From VFMC01 sp044238435 (GTDB lineage: Bacteria > Actinomycetota > Acidimicrobiia > Acidimicrobiales > Ilumatobacteraceae), in contig JBIIDH010000013.1 in assembly GCA_044238435.1 (NCBI GenBank), positions 1-48,480 of the forward strand: a stretch of 48,480 nt of DNA, given 5' to 3'. Position 1 is the stretch's first letter; each line of letters begins with the position of its first letter. Positions 1-7,643 of the stretch are shown here, one piece after another. The notes below the pieces were generated by a model. It ran no database searches. It was not told where the DNA came from and worked only from the letters and a program-made list of their open reading frames with translations. The translations under genes and the position numbers were made by a program.

Positions 1-155
1 AGCGAGCGGGCCTCGCCGGCGAACACCAACGGCGGCATGGCGGCGATCTGCTTCAGGGCGCGGTCGAGGTCGCCCGAGTCGGGCCAGTCGGGCTGCTGGT
101 TGGCAGGCATCGCCTGCCACGACGACGGGGTCCACGTCTTCGGCACGTGGGCCAC
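1..155 (-). CDS. Class II DAHP synthase, N-terminal fragment
   Basis: The gene runs off the left edge, so only about 51 N-terminal residues are visible. They carry the opening typical of plant-type (class II) 3-deoxy-D-arabino-heptulosonate 7-phosphate synthase: KTWTPSSWQAMPANQQPDWP, an ALKQIAAMPPLV stretch, then FAGEARS. The family makes DAHP from phosphoenolpyruvate and erythrose 4-phosphate, the first step of the shikimate pathway. The likely start is GTG at 155, one base after the stop codon of the upstream membrane-protein gene; a second in-frame GTG at 146 is possible. No clear Shine-Dalgarno is present, so translation is probably coupled to the gene before it. Confidence 0.85.
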   Translation of the reverse strand, partial: MAHVPKTWTPSSWQAMPANQQPDWPDSGDLDRALKQIAAMPPLVFAGEARS

Positions 156-156
156 T

Positions 157-2058
157 CTAGCGACGGGCCGCGAGCTGACGGCAGAGAGAATCGCCGCGCT
201 CGGTGTCGAGGACGAATGCAGGTGTGGCGAGCGGGGGGTCGGGCGGCACATCGAAGCTGAACAGCGACAGGGTGCCGTCGATCGATACAGACAGCTCGGG
301 CATGACCGGATCGGCGACGACATCCACGCGCACCGGGCCGCGCTGCACCGGTACCGCGACGCCCTGCAGCGCTGTGTCGCCACGGAGCAGGTCGGCGCGG
401 GCGAGACCTGCTGCGACCACCAGATCGACTCGCCAGTCGTCGCCCTGTGCCAGCGTCATCGTCGAGAGCGTGTCGACATCGTCGAGTTCCACCGCGCCGC
501 GCAGCGTGCTGCCACCATTCGCCCGTTCGAGGGCGACCCAGCGGCCCTGCTCGGCGATGTAGACCCCGTCGCAGCGGTCGCCGTCGGTGTCGAGGGCGAC
601 GACACCGTCGCGCCCCACCGTGCCATCACCCACGAGGCGCAGGCCAGGCGCCGGGTTGCCGAAGAACAGGTCGTCGACCTGGTAGCGCCAGGCCGTGAAG
701 CCGGGCTCTTTCAGGTCAGACGTCCACACGGCGAGCGCGGTGTTCACCCAGGCACCCCACACCACACCGGCCACGAGCAGCACCCGAACTGCACGTCGAC
801 GCCCGGCGGCGAGCGACGGTGCGGAACCTGCGAAGGCAACGGCTGCCGGGATGGCCAGCATCGGCAGCATGTCGACCAGGTACCGGTTACCGATGAAGGC
901 GATGGTGAACGTTGGCACGGCGGCCACTGCCGCGCCGGCGGTGAGGCCCAGCCAGGCCCAGCCCCGGCGGCGGAGCAGCACCACCACGCCCACAAGCGCG
1001 GCGAACAGCAGCACGGTGGCGGCATTGGTGAGCGATGCCGACGGGGTGATGGTCTCCATCGGGTACGACCCACGGTCGGTGGCGAGTGGGCCGTAGCGCA
1101 CGATGGGCAGCACTCGCTCGAAGCGGATCGTGTCGGGGCGCAGGTAGTGCACCACCGTGGTGCCTACGAAGCGCAGCCCGAAGAAGCTGCTGTCGTTGCC
1201 GGCGAACCAGGCGGCCCGTTCGGGATCTCTCAACGTGAGTACCTGACGCTCGGCGGGCAGGCCGAGCATCGACCCGAATTTCGCGGCATTCACCGCGACG
1301 TGCAGGGCGAAGCCGGCCACGCACCCGCCGATCACGGCAAGCGCATGCGGGCGCGGTAATCGGCCGCGCACCAGCGCCACCAACACGACGCCGCCTACCC
1401 CCGCAGCGATTCCGATGCCGACCGAGGCGCGGGTGAGCAGGGCGGCAGCCACCGATCCGGCGGTGAGCAGTGCCGCGCGGCGACCAGGCTCGCGCAGGAG
1501 GCGCATCGTGCCCACGGCCGCCCACAGTGCGAAGGTCGCTGCCCACAGTTCGGTCTCGTGGTACACACTCACCCAGCCGGCCAGGTACAGCGCCGGCGAG
1601 GTGGCCACGGCAGCGACGAACCCGGCGGTGCGCCAGGCAGAGGGCGACCAGCCGAACCAGCGCCGAGCCTGGACGACGAGGTGGTAGGCGCCGGTGCACA
1701 GCACGACGAAGCCGATGGTCATCGACAGCCGCACGAGGCGTCCGTCGAACACGTGGCCGAACAGGGCGAAGGGCAGGCGGACCAGGGCGAGGAACGGCCC
1801 GAAGTAGAGGTAGGTCCGCCGATCGATGAGGAACCCTTCGATGTCGGCTACCTGCGGGTCGACCCAGAGGCGTCCGTGCAGGAAGGCGCGCGCCTGCTCG
1901 TCGTAGAAGTCGGTGCTGAAGCCTGCCCGGTCGAACAGGTGCCAGGGGTGCCACCGGGTGAGCAGCAGCACGAACAGCAGGGTTGCCGCCAGGGTGATCC
2001 GCCGCGCCGCTCGGGCGCCGGAGGACTCAGGGTCGGTCGGGTCGGCTGTTCGCCACAT
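157..2058 (-). CDS. Polytopic membrane protein, possible glycosyltransferase-type (GT-C-like)
   Basis: A 633-aa protein. Residues 20-445 hold about ten hydrophobic segments, starting with a helix at about 20-40. An aromatic-rich loop follows the first helix and contains FYDEQARAFLHGRLWVDP. This layout resembles GT-C-fold dolichyl/polyprenyl-phosphate sugar transferases, but I cannot assign a family with certainty. The last 180 residues are predicted soluble and rich in beta strand. The ATG at 2058 overlaps the end of the upstream glycosyltransferase/methyltransferase gene by 32 bp, so the two are probably co-transcribed and may act in one envelope glycan or glycolipid pathway. That link is inferred from gene order only. 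Confidence 0.6.
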   Translation of the reverse strand: MWRTADPTDPESSGARAARRITLAATLLFVLLLTRWHPWHLFDRAGFSTDFYDEQARAFLHGRLWVDPQVADIEGFLIDRRTYLYFGPFLALVRLPFALFGHVFDGRLVRLSMTIGFVVLCTGAYHLVVQARRWFGWSPSAWRTAGFVAAVATSPALYLAGWVSVYHETELWAATFALWAAVGTMRLLREPGRRAALLTAGSVAAALLTRASVGIGIAAGVGGVVLVALVRGRLPRPHALAVIGGCVAGFALHVAVNAAKFGSMLGLPAERQVLTLRDPERAAWFAGNDSSFFGLRFVGTTVVHYLRPDTIRFERVLPIVRYGPLATDRGSYPMETITPSASLTNAATVLLFAALVGVVVLLRRRGWAWLGLTAGAAVAAVPTFTIAFIGNRYLVDMLPMLAIPAAVAFAGSAPSLAAGRRRAVRVLLVAGVVWGAWVNTALAVWTSDLKEPGFTAWRYQVDDLFFGNPAPGLRLVGDGTVGRDGVVALDTDGDRCDGVYIAEQGRWVALERANGGSTLRGAVELDDVDTLSTMTLAQGDDWRVDLVVAAGLARADLLRGDTALQGVAVPVQRGPVRVDVVADPVMPELSVSIDGTLSLFSFDVPPDPPLATPAFVLDTERGDSLCRQLAARR

Positions 2059-3481
2059 CGAGTGCCGGGTCGACGGCCAGCTCGTACACGAACTGATAGG
2101 CGAACATGGTGGGCCAGGCGCGCACGAGGGCCCGGTCGACGAGTGCGCCGAGACGGCCGACGCTGCGACCGGTGTTCACGCCGAGCGCATCGAAGGGCAA
2201 GCCGGTGTGTCGCCGGGCGACCGCATGGAGTCCGCACGTGTGGACGAGCCGGGTGAACGAGCGCCGCGTGAAGAACCGCAGATGGGTGGTGTCGAGGATG
2301 CCGCGCTGGTCGTAGTCGAACAGGCCCAGCATCGTGCGGCCACGCGGGTACCAGTGCGAGAAGTTGGGCACGCTGGCGATGAGGCTGCCTCCGGGCCGGA
2401 GGCGGTGCGCCATCTCGGCCAGCAGTCGCTCGGGCTGGCGGACGTGCTCGATGACGTCGGCGGCGATGACCACGTCGAACCCGTCGCCCACCTCGTCCGG
2501 CAGGCCCTGCTCGAGGTCGGCCTGCACGAAGTGCTCCATCCGGTCGCGCACGCCGGGTTCTTCGGCGAGATCGACGCCGGTGACCCGGTGGCCCTGGGCG
2601 CGCAGCGCCTCGGCCAGCCAGCCGGGCCCACAGCCCACGTCGAGCACGCGTAGCGGCGCACGCGACTGCATCATCTGCAGCACACGACCGTGCGAACTGT
2701 GCGCCGACGGCTTGTACGCGTACGGCTCGGTGACCCGCCCGAGGCGACCGCCGCCGAAGCCGCTGCGGCCGAAGCGGTGGCGCACCGTGTCGACCATGAT
2801 GTCGCGGGCATAGGCGATGCCGTTGACGTGGCAGATCTCGTCGCCGTAGTAGGTGGGGATGGGCACCTCGACGATGCGCTTCCCGGCGGCGTGCAGTTGC
2901 AGGATGATCTCGGTGTCGAAGTCGAACCCGTCGCTGTTGCCGACGAAGGGCAGGTCGGCCAGCGCGCTCACCCGGTAGGCGCGGTAGCCCGAGTGCCACT
3001 CCGACAGGCGCAGGCCGGTGATGGTGTTCTGCGCCGTGGTGAGGATGCGGTTTCCCACGTACTTGTACAGCGGCATGCCGCCCTCGCGTGCGGCGCCCTT
3101 GGTCATCATGCGCGAGCCGAACACCGCATCGGCGTCGCCTCGCACGATGGGGGCCACGATGTCGCCCATCACCTCGGGGGCGTACTGGCCGTCGCCGTGC
3201 AGCAGCACGACCACATCCCAGCCGTGGTTGATGGCGTAGGTGTAGCCCGCCTTCTGGTTCCCGCCGTAGCCCAGGTTCTGCGGGTGTCGGAGCACGGTGA
3301 GGGCCAGGTCGGTACCACGGTGCAGGTAGTCGTTCGCCACGGCGAGCGTGTCGTCGGTGGAGTGGTCGTCCTGCACCAGCACCTCGGCGAGTTCGGTGCG
3401 CATCTCGGGCGAGATGCGATCGAGGACGTCGACGAGGGTGGTCTCGGCGTTGTACGCCACGACGAGCACCCCGACCTTCAT
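2027..3481 (-). CDS. GT2 glycosyltransferase fused to a SAM-dependent methyltransferase
   Basis: A 484-aa two-domain protein. Residues 1-230 are a GT-A family 2 glycosyltransferase like dolichyl-phosphate mannose synthases: MKVGVLVVAYN at the start, then QDDHSTDDT, then a DXD-type LLHGDGQY. From about residue 250 a class I methyltransferase begins, with SAM-binding motif VLDVGCGPGWLAEALR, VTGVDLAE, DVVIAADVIEHV and LRPGGSLIASVPN. The open frame extends 74 codons upstream, but that stretch is low-complexity Ala/Ser/Pro sequence antisense to the neighbour's tail; the GT2 fold begins at ATG 3481. It lies 49 bp from the sigma-factor gene and overlaps the downstream membrane protein. A role in glycolipid or cell-wall glycan synthesis is inferred; the substrate is unknown. 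Confidence 0.85.
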   Translation of the reverse strand: MKVGVLVVAYNAETTLVDVLDRISPEMRTELAEVLVQDDHSTDDTLAVANDYLHRGTDLALTVLRHPQNLGYGGNQKAGYTYAINHGWDVVVLLHGDGQYAPEVMGDIVAPIVRGDADAVFGSRMMTKGAAREGGMPLYKYVGNRILTTAQNTITGLRLSEWHSGYRAYRVSALADLPFVGNSDGFDFDTEIILQLHAAGKRIVEVPIPTYYGDEICHVNGIAYARDIMVDTVRHRFGRSGFGGGRLGRVTEPYAYKPSAHSSHGRVLQMMQSRAPLRVLDVGCGPGWLAEALRAQGHRVTGVDLAEEPGVRDRMEHFVQADLEQGLPDEVGDGFDVVIAADVIEHVRQPERLLAEMAHRLRPGGSLIASVPNFSHWYPRGRTMLGLFDYDQRGILDTTHLRFFTRRSFTRLVHTCGLHAVARRHTGLPFDALGVNTGRSVGRLGALVDRALVRAWPTMFAYQFVYELAVDPALDVANSRPDRP

Positions 3482-3530
3482 CGGCGCAACAGTACCGGGT
3501 GACGAGCCGGGGCGGAGGTGAGGGCGACGA

Positions 3531-4358
3531 TCAGGCGGCCAGGATGCGGACTGCGTCTTCGCGCAGGCCGGCCACGGCACGGCTGACGAGGCGGCGGGCC
3601 GCTTCGGCGGTGACGCCGAGGTGCTCGCCGACTTCGCGGAAGCTCTTGCGCTCGCCGTCGATGAGGCCGAAGCGGGCCTCGACCGCGTAGCGGGCGCGGG
3701 CATCGAGGGTGCCGAGCAGTTCGTCGAGCAGCTCGCTGTCGACCAGTGCCATCACCGCGTCTTCGGGGGTGGCGTCGCCGTTGGCCATCAGGTCGCCGAG
3801 GGTGGCGTCGCCGTCGTCACCGATGGTCTTGTCGAGCGAGACCGGAGTGGTGAGGCGGTGCAGTTCGGCGTTGCCCACGTCGAGCGTCTCGCCGTCGCCG
3901 CTGGCCTGACGCAGCGCGGCGCGCAGGCTGGCCGAACGGTCGCCGGGGATACGGATGAGGCTGGCCTTCTGGTCGAGCGCACGGCCGATGGCCTGGCGGA
4001 TCCAGAAGGTGGCGTAGGTCGAGAACTTGAAGCCACGGCGCCAGTCGAACTTGTCGACCGCGTGCTCGAGGCCGAGGTTGCCCTCCTGGATGAGGTCGAG
4101 CAGGTCCATGCCCTGGGGTAGGGGATAGCGCCGCGCAATGGACACCACGAGGCGGAGGTTGGACCGGATGAAACGGTCCTTGGCGTCGGCGGCAGCGGCG
4201 ACGGCAGCCTTGAGGGCTGCGCCCTTCTCGCCGTTGGCGAGACGCTCGGACGCTGCGCGGCCGGCTTCGATGACGCGGGAGAGCTCGCGCTCCTCCTCGG
4301 CGTTCAGGAGGGACACCTTGCCGATGTCGTTGAGATAGAGACCGATGGAATCGTTCAT
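3531..4358 (-). CDS. RNA polymerase sigma factor, sigma-70 family (primary-like, group 2/3)
   Basis: A 275-aa sigma factor with regions 1.2, 2, 3 and 4. Region 1.2 starts at SIGLYLNDIGKVSLL. Region 2 includes IRSNLRLVVSIARRY, the core-binding DLIQEGNLGLEHAVDKFDW and the -10-recognition helix FSTYATFWIRQAIGRAL. Region 3 has SLIRIP. Region 4 ends with SFREVGEHLGVTAEAARRLV as the -35 helix-turn-helix. It lacks the long N-terminal region 1.1 of RpoD, so it is an alternative, primary-like factor. ATG 4358 is preferred over an upstream TTG at 4373 because it opens directly on the conserved domain. It is transcribed away from nadD across a 269-bp gap. Confidence 0.92.
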   Translation of the reverse strand: MNDSIGLYLNDIGKVSLLNAEEERELSRVIEAGRAASERLANGEKGAALKAAVAAAADAKDRFIRSNLRLVVSIARRYPLPQGMDLLDLIQEGNLGLEHAVDKFDWRRGFKFSTYATFWIRQAIGRALDQKASLIRIPGDRSASLRAALRQASGDGETLDVGNAELHRLTTPVSLDKTIGDDGDATLGDLMANGDATPEDAVMALVDSELLDELLGTLDARARYAVEARFGLIDGERKSFREVGEHLGVTAEAARRLVSRAVAGLREDAVRILAA

Positions 4359-4408
4359 GGCAGTTCGCTTCAACTTCTTCGTTCGTCGTCACATTCCGGA
4401 TGACCGCC

Positions 4409-4422
4409 GTGCCACATGGCAC
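4409..4422. promoter_or_regulatory. Short palindrome in the sigma-factor leader
   Basis: GTGCCACATGGCAC is a perfect 6-2-6 inverted repeat, about 50 bp upstream of the sigma-factor start. It could be an operator or a leader hairpin; there is no second copy nearby to support either reading. The rest of the 4359-4613 gap shows a G-run near 4447-4461 and no convincing -35/-10 pair. Confidence 0.3.
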
Positions 4423-4613
4423 AGCCATGCGCACTACCGATCACAAGAGGGGGTGGGGGGGGTGCGGGCCGCCATCCATGGGGTGACCTGCGTTCCGCCC
4501 GGTAGGGGGTTGATTCGGGGGACAAAGCACAGTACTACATCCAGCGGTGCCTGTGTGGTCTTGATTGTCCAATTTCCGCACGCTCCTGCACGGAGGCGGA
4601 GAGTGATGGCCCG

Positions 4614-4628
4614 TACACTTGCCGCCCG
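4614..4628 (+). promoter_or_regulatory. -10 element for leaderless nadD mRNA
   Basis: TACACT (4614-4619) fits the actinobacterial TANNNT -10 consensus and sits 8 nt before GTG 4628. Transcription would start at or next to the start codon. No Shine-Dalgarno lies at a usable distance, which supports a leaderless message. Confidence 0.5.
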
Positions 4629-5230
4629 TGCCAGCAGCCCGCCTTCTCGAACGAATCGGTCTGTTCGGCGGCACCTTCGACCCTCCCCACGTGGGGCACC
4701 TGGTCACGGCGGTGAACGTGCGACATGCGCTGCACCTCGACCTGGTCGTCTTGATGGTGGCCAACGTGCCCTGGCAGAAGCAGGGCACGCGCACCATCTC
4801 GCCGGCCGACGACCGGCTGGCAATGGTCGATGCCGCAGTGGCCGACGTGGAGGGGCTCGTCGTGGGCGACCTCGAGGTGCGCCGCGGTGGCGACAGCTAC
4901 ACGGCCGACACCCTGGCGGAGTTGGCGGTACTGCACCCCGACGCCGAGTTGTTCACCATCGTGGGCGACGACGCCGCCGCCGGTATCGACACCTGGGAGC
5001 GGGCCGACGAGGTGGCGGCGCGCTCGTCGCTCGTCGTCGTCGACCGGCCGGGAATCCCGGTCGAGTTGCCCGCCGGATATCCGTGGATCCGCGTCGAGGT
5101 GCCGCACCTCGAGGTGTCGAGCACCGACCTGCGGGCGCGCGTGCGCGACGGGCGCCCGCTCGACTATCTCATCACCGACCCGGTGCTGCGCATCGTGCGT
5201 CAGCGGTCGCTGTACCTGGAGGTCTCGTGA
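4628..5230 (+). CDS. nadD: Nicotinate-nucleotide adenylyltransferase
   Basis: A 200-aa enzyme of NAD synthesis that adenylates nicotinate mononucleotide. The nucleotidyltransferase signature IGLFGGTFDPPHVGHL lies near the N-terminus. The second motif of the fold, SSTDLRARVRDGRPLDYL, lies near the C-terminus, where members usually carry an S-(S/T)-T-x-(I/L)-R pattern. Length matches the family. GTG 4628 is preferred over TTG 4619 because a -10 box ends 8 nt before it. The next gene starts inside the stop codon, giving the conserved actinobacterial order nadD, lytR-type, rsfS. Confidence 0.95.
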   Translation: MPAARLLERIGLFGGTFDPPHVGHLVTAVNVRHALHLDLVVLMVANVPWQKQGTRTISPADDRLAMVDAAVADVEGLVVGDLEVRRGGDSYTADTLAELAVLHPDAELFTIVGDDAAAGIDTWERADEVAARSSLVVVDRPGIPVELPAGYPWIRVEVPHLEVSSTDLRARVRDGRPLDYLITDPVLRIVRQRSLYLEVS

Positions 5231-6393
5231 GCGCGATCGCCGAGCGTCGCCGTCGGCGCACCCTCACGATGGTGGCGGTCACCGCATTGGTGGTGCTGGC
5301 CATGCCGGTGCTGGGGTACGTAGGCGCGCGAGCGGTGCTCGACTCCACCGGCGGCACCGATGCGCAGGCCGACAACCTGCCGGTCCAGCCGCTGCCCCCC
5401 ACTCCGACGGCGTTGTACCTCACCACCGACCCCACCGGGGCGCTGTCGAGCGCGGCAGTGTTCGTACTGCAGCCCACCATGGTCGGCGGCAGCATCATCC
5501 CGATCGCGGTGAACGCCGACATCGGCTTCGCCCCCGAGGCCCGCCAGTCGTTGCAGGACGTGTTTGCGCAGGGGGGTGTCGACGCCGCCGTGCTGGCGGT
5601 CGAGTCGCTCACCCTTGTCACCATCAACCATGTCGAGGTCGCCGACGAGTCGACCGTGGCCGGGTTCCTGCTGCCGTTCGTGCCCCTCACCGTCGATCTG
5701 GTGGCCGATGTGGCCGCCACCTCACCCGACGACGCCGACGCGCCGCCCATCCCGGCGGGCACAGCGGTGCTCGACGCCGGCGCTGCGGCCAAGGTGCTCA
5801 CCGAACCCGCGGCCCCGAGTGCAGCCGGCCAGAACGGGCACCGGGCCAACTCCGAGGCATTGTGGGCGGCGGTGTCGATGGCGGCGGGTGGCGGCCGCCC
5901 GACCGGGGCGACCGGCGCCGTGCCCACGAACTTCACCGAGTTCACCGCAGCACTGTTCGCCGGCCCGGCGCCGAGCCGGGGCATCGCCGTGCTGCCGCTC
6001 GAGGGCGACGAGAACCCGAACGGGGTCGATGTCGTCCAGGTCGACCGTGCCGATGCGGTGTTCGTGTTCGCCAGCATCGCCCCCGCGTCGATGTCGGGGC
6101 CGTCGCCGGGCCTGCTGTTCCGCATCGAGGCGCCTCCGGGCTACGACGCCGCGGTGAAGTCGACCATCGAGAAGTTGTTGTTCCTGGGGGCGAACATCGT
6201 GTCGGTCGACACGAACGTGGCACCGCGTCCCGATACCGTCTTTCTCGTGCCCGACGACGTGAACCGCGATGAAGCCATGCAGACGAACGGGATCTTCGGG
6301 TCGGTGAGCTTCGAGGATCCGACGGTTCGCATCGACGGTGTCGACCTCACCGTCGTGTTGGGTACCGACTATCTCGCCAAGGCGTCGTCATGA
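5227..6393 (+). CDS. LytR-type membrane protein (degenerate LCP-like domain plus LytR_C-like domain)
   Basis: A 388-aa protein with one N-terminal membrane anchor (about residues 14-36, after an Arg-rich start) and an extracytoplasmic remainder. The region from TALYLTTDPTG recalls LCP (LytR-CpsA-Psr) proteins, but the usual Asp/Arg phosphate-binding pattern is not evident. The last 95 residues, including KSTIEKLLFLGANIVSVD, resemble the LytR C-terminal domain. LCP proteins join glycopolymers to peptidoglycan, so this member may be non-catalytic or divergent. GTG 5227 overlaps the nadD stop (GTGA) and its own stop overlaps the rsfS start (ATGA), so the three genes are translationally coupled. 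Confidence 0.65.
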   Translation: MSAIAERRRRRTLTMVAVTALVVLAMPVLGYVGARAVLDSTGGTDAQADNLPVQPLPPTPTALYLTTDPTGALSSAAVFVLQPTMVGGSIIPIAVNADIGFAPEARQSLQDVFAQGGVDAAVLAVESLTLVTINHVEVADESTVAGFLLPFVPLTVDLVADVAATSPDDADAPPIPAGTAVLDAGAAAKVLTEPAAPSAAGQNGHRANSEALWAAVSMAAGGGRPTGATGAVPTNFTEFTAALFAGPAPSRGIAVLPLEGDENPNGVDVVQVDRADAVFVFASIAPASMSGPSPGLLFRIEAPPGYDAAVKSTIEKLLFLGANIVSVDTNVAPRPDTVFLVPDDVNRDEAMQTNGIFGSVSFEDPTVRIDGVDLTVVLGTDYLAKASS

Positions 6394-6764
6394 GCACCGC
6401 TGCCGCAGCAGCGCTGGCCATCACCGCCGCTCGTGCTGCCGACGACAAGAAGGCCGAGAACACCATCGTCCTGCAGGTGGGCAACGTGCTCGGCATCACC
6501 GAGTACTTCGTCATCACCAGTGCGTCGAACCGGCGGTTGGTGCGCACCATCGTCGATGCGGTGGAGGAGCAGGTGCGTGCCGAGCACGGCCGATCGCCGC
6601 TGCGCAGCGAGGGTGTGGGCGAGCAGCAGTGGGTGCTGGTCGACTTCGGCGACGTGGTGGTGCACGTGTTCGCCGACGAGGTGCGTGCCTACTACGAGAT
6701 CGAGCGCCTGTACCGCGACGTGCCCCGCCTGGAGTGGCGAGCGGCGACCCCCGACCCTGCCTGA
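6390..6764 (+). CDS. rsfS: Ribosomal silencing factor RsfS (Iojap family)
   Basis: A 124-aa protein of the DUF143/Iojap family, which binds ribosomal protein uL14 and blocks joining of the 30S and 50S subunits under starvation. Diagnostic motifs are ITEYFVITSASNRR in the middle, then GEQQWVLVDFGDVVVHVF and the C-terminal YYEIERLYRDVPRLEW. Length is normal for bacteria. ATG 6390 overlaps the stop of the LytR-type gene. It is the third gene of the nadD operon and is followed 8 bp later by a perfect palindrome. Confidence 0.95.
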   Translation: MSTAAAAALAITAARAADDKKAENTIVLQVGNVLGITEYFVITSASNRRLVRTIVDAVEEQVRAEHGRSPLRSEGVGEQQWVLVDFGDVVVHVFADEVRAYYEIERLYRDVPRLEWRAATPDPA

Positions 6765-6772
6765 GTGTGATC

Positions 6773-6792
6773 GCTGTCACCGATGTGACAGC
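6773..6792. promoter_or_regulatory. Perfect palindrome between rsfS and the next gene
   Basis: GCTGTCACCGATGTGACAGC is an 8-4-8 perfect inverted repeat. It starts 9 bp after the rsfS stop and ends 12 bp before the -10-like TAGCAT of the next gene, covering its expected -35 region. No T-tract follows. An operator is therefore more likely than an intrinsic terminator, but a hairpin at the operon end is not excluded. Confidence 0.5.
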
Positions 6793-6804
6793 CCGGTCCA
6801 TCTC

Positions 6805-6819
6805 TAGCATCGATGGCAA
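6805..6819 (+). promoter_or_regulatory. -10 element, leaderless start
   Basis: TAGCAT (6805-6810) lies 8 nt before ATG 6819 with no ribosome-binding site between them. The palindrome at 6773-6792 sits just upstream and could control this promoter. Confidence 0.4.
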
Positions 6820-7397
6820 TGAGTCTGCCTCTGTCAGGAACCTTCGACACCGACGAACTGCCCCGCATCGCCGCCGAACCGGTGACGGTGACGGTGGCAC
6901 GTACCGTGGCGCCAGGGTGGGAGGCCGAGTTCCTGCGGTGGGCCGACCGGTTGGTGGCCGCCGCACAGGAGGCCCCCGGGTGCCTGGGCGCCGGTGTGTT
7001 CCACCCCGGCCAGGCAGGCGGCGAGTACCAGATCGTCGTGCGCTTCGCCGACGGTGTGCTGCTACGCGAGTGGGAACGGTCCGAGGTACGCAACGAGCTG
7101 ATGGACCAGGCCGACCGGTTCGTCACCGGTGTGCGCGTACAGCGCACAGTAGGTGTCGACGAGTGGTTCGAGGCGGCGGCGCACGCGGTGCCCGCTGCGC
7201 CGTGGTGGCGTCGCTTGTTCAGCGATGTGGCGTGGGTGTACCCGGTGTCGCTCGTGATCGCCCTGTTCATCGCCCCGTGGTACGGGGCACTGCCGTTGGC
7301 GGCGAGGGTGCTGCTGGGCGCCACCATCGTCACGGTGCTGCTGCAGGTGTTCGTCAGCCCGGCGCGGCGCCGACTGCGACGGCTCCGCAGGTTCTGA
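6819..7397 (+). CDS. Antibiotic-biosynthesis-monooxygenase-fold (ABM) domain membrane protein
   Basis: A 192-aa protein. Residues 20-120 look like an ABM dimeric alpha-beta barrel: VTVTVARTVAPGWEAEFLRW, then GCLGAGVFHPG, EYQIVVRFAD and LREWERSEVRNEL. Two membrane helices follow (about 138-155 and 160-180), then a very basic tail, ARRRLRRLRRF. This matches the small family of ABM proteins with C-terminal transmembrane pairs; the substrate is unknown. ATG 6813 is also possible, but ATG 6819 fits the leaderless -10 spacing better. It is a single gene between rsfS and tRNA-Ala. Confidence 0.7.
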   Translation: MSLPLSGTFDTDELPRIAAEPVTVTVARTVAPGWEAEFLRWADRLVAAAQEAPGCLGAGVFHPGQAGGEYQIVVRFADGVLLREWERSEVRNELMDQADRFVTGVRVQRTVGVDEWFEAAAHAVPAAPWWRRLFSDVAWVYPVSLVIALFIAPWYGALPLAARVLLGATIVTVLLQVFVSPARRRLRRLRRF

Positions 7398-7407
7398 CCG
7401 ATGCCGT

Positions 7408-7436
7408 TTGGAACCGTCGGGGGCCGTTGGTAATCT
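7408..7436 (+). promoter_or_regulatory. Promoter of tRNA-Ala
   Basis: TTGGAA (7408-7413) and TAATCT (7431-7436) are 17 bp apart, and the -10 ends 16 bp before the mature tRNA. This is the clearest sigma-70-type -35/-10 pair in the window. Confidence 0.6.
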
Positions 7437-7452
7437 CATTCGGCCCACATAC

Positions 7453-7525
7453 GGGGCTGTAGCTCAGTTGGCAGAGCGCTTCCATGGCATGGAAGAGGTC
7501 AGGGGTTCAATTCCCCTCAGCTCCA
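7453..7525 (+). tRNA. tRNA-Ala (anticodon GGC)
   Basis: A complete 73-nt cloverleaf. The acceptor stem GGGGCTG pairs with CAGCTCC and contains the G3:U70 wobble pair that identifies alanine tRNAs. The D-arm is GCTC/GAGC. The anticodon stem CTTCC/GGAAG holds the loop ATGGCAT with anticodon GGC. The T-arm is AGGGG-TTCAATT-CCCCT. The discriminator base is A and CCA is not encoded. A strong terminator follows 7 bp later. Confidence 0.97.
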
Positions 7526-7532
7526 CAAGCGA

Positions 7533-7568
7533 AACCCCAGGCCGCAAGGCCTGGGGTTCGTTGGTTTT
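7533..7568 (+). terminator. Intrinsic terminator of tRNA-Ala
   Basis: An 11-bp perfect stem (AACCCCAGGCC and GGCCTGGGGTT) closed by a GCAA tetraloop, followed by a T-rich tail that ends in TTTT. Confidence 0.85.
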
Positions 7569-7643
7569 CCGGGTGGTGGAGGGGCCTGATGTCGCAGGGC
7601 GGGGTCGGTGGTGGCACGATTCCAGGGTCATTCCCCGACTCCG

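Noticed and set aside
4510..4538. TTGATT with TACTAC 17 bp downstream as a promoter for nadD
   Set aside because: The -10 match is poor (three of six), and the leaderless box at 4614 fits better.
4345..5226. Upstream extension of the LytR-type reading frame
   Set aside because: The frame is open but the translation is Arg-rich noise overlapping nadD; the GTG at 5227 coupled to the nadD stop is the real start.
7453..7568. tRNA-Ala as an integration site for a mobile island
   Set aside because: No repeat of the tRNA 3' end, integrase gene or composition change was seen downstream.
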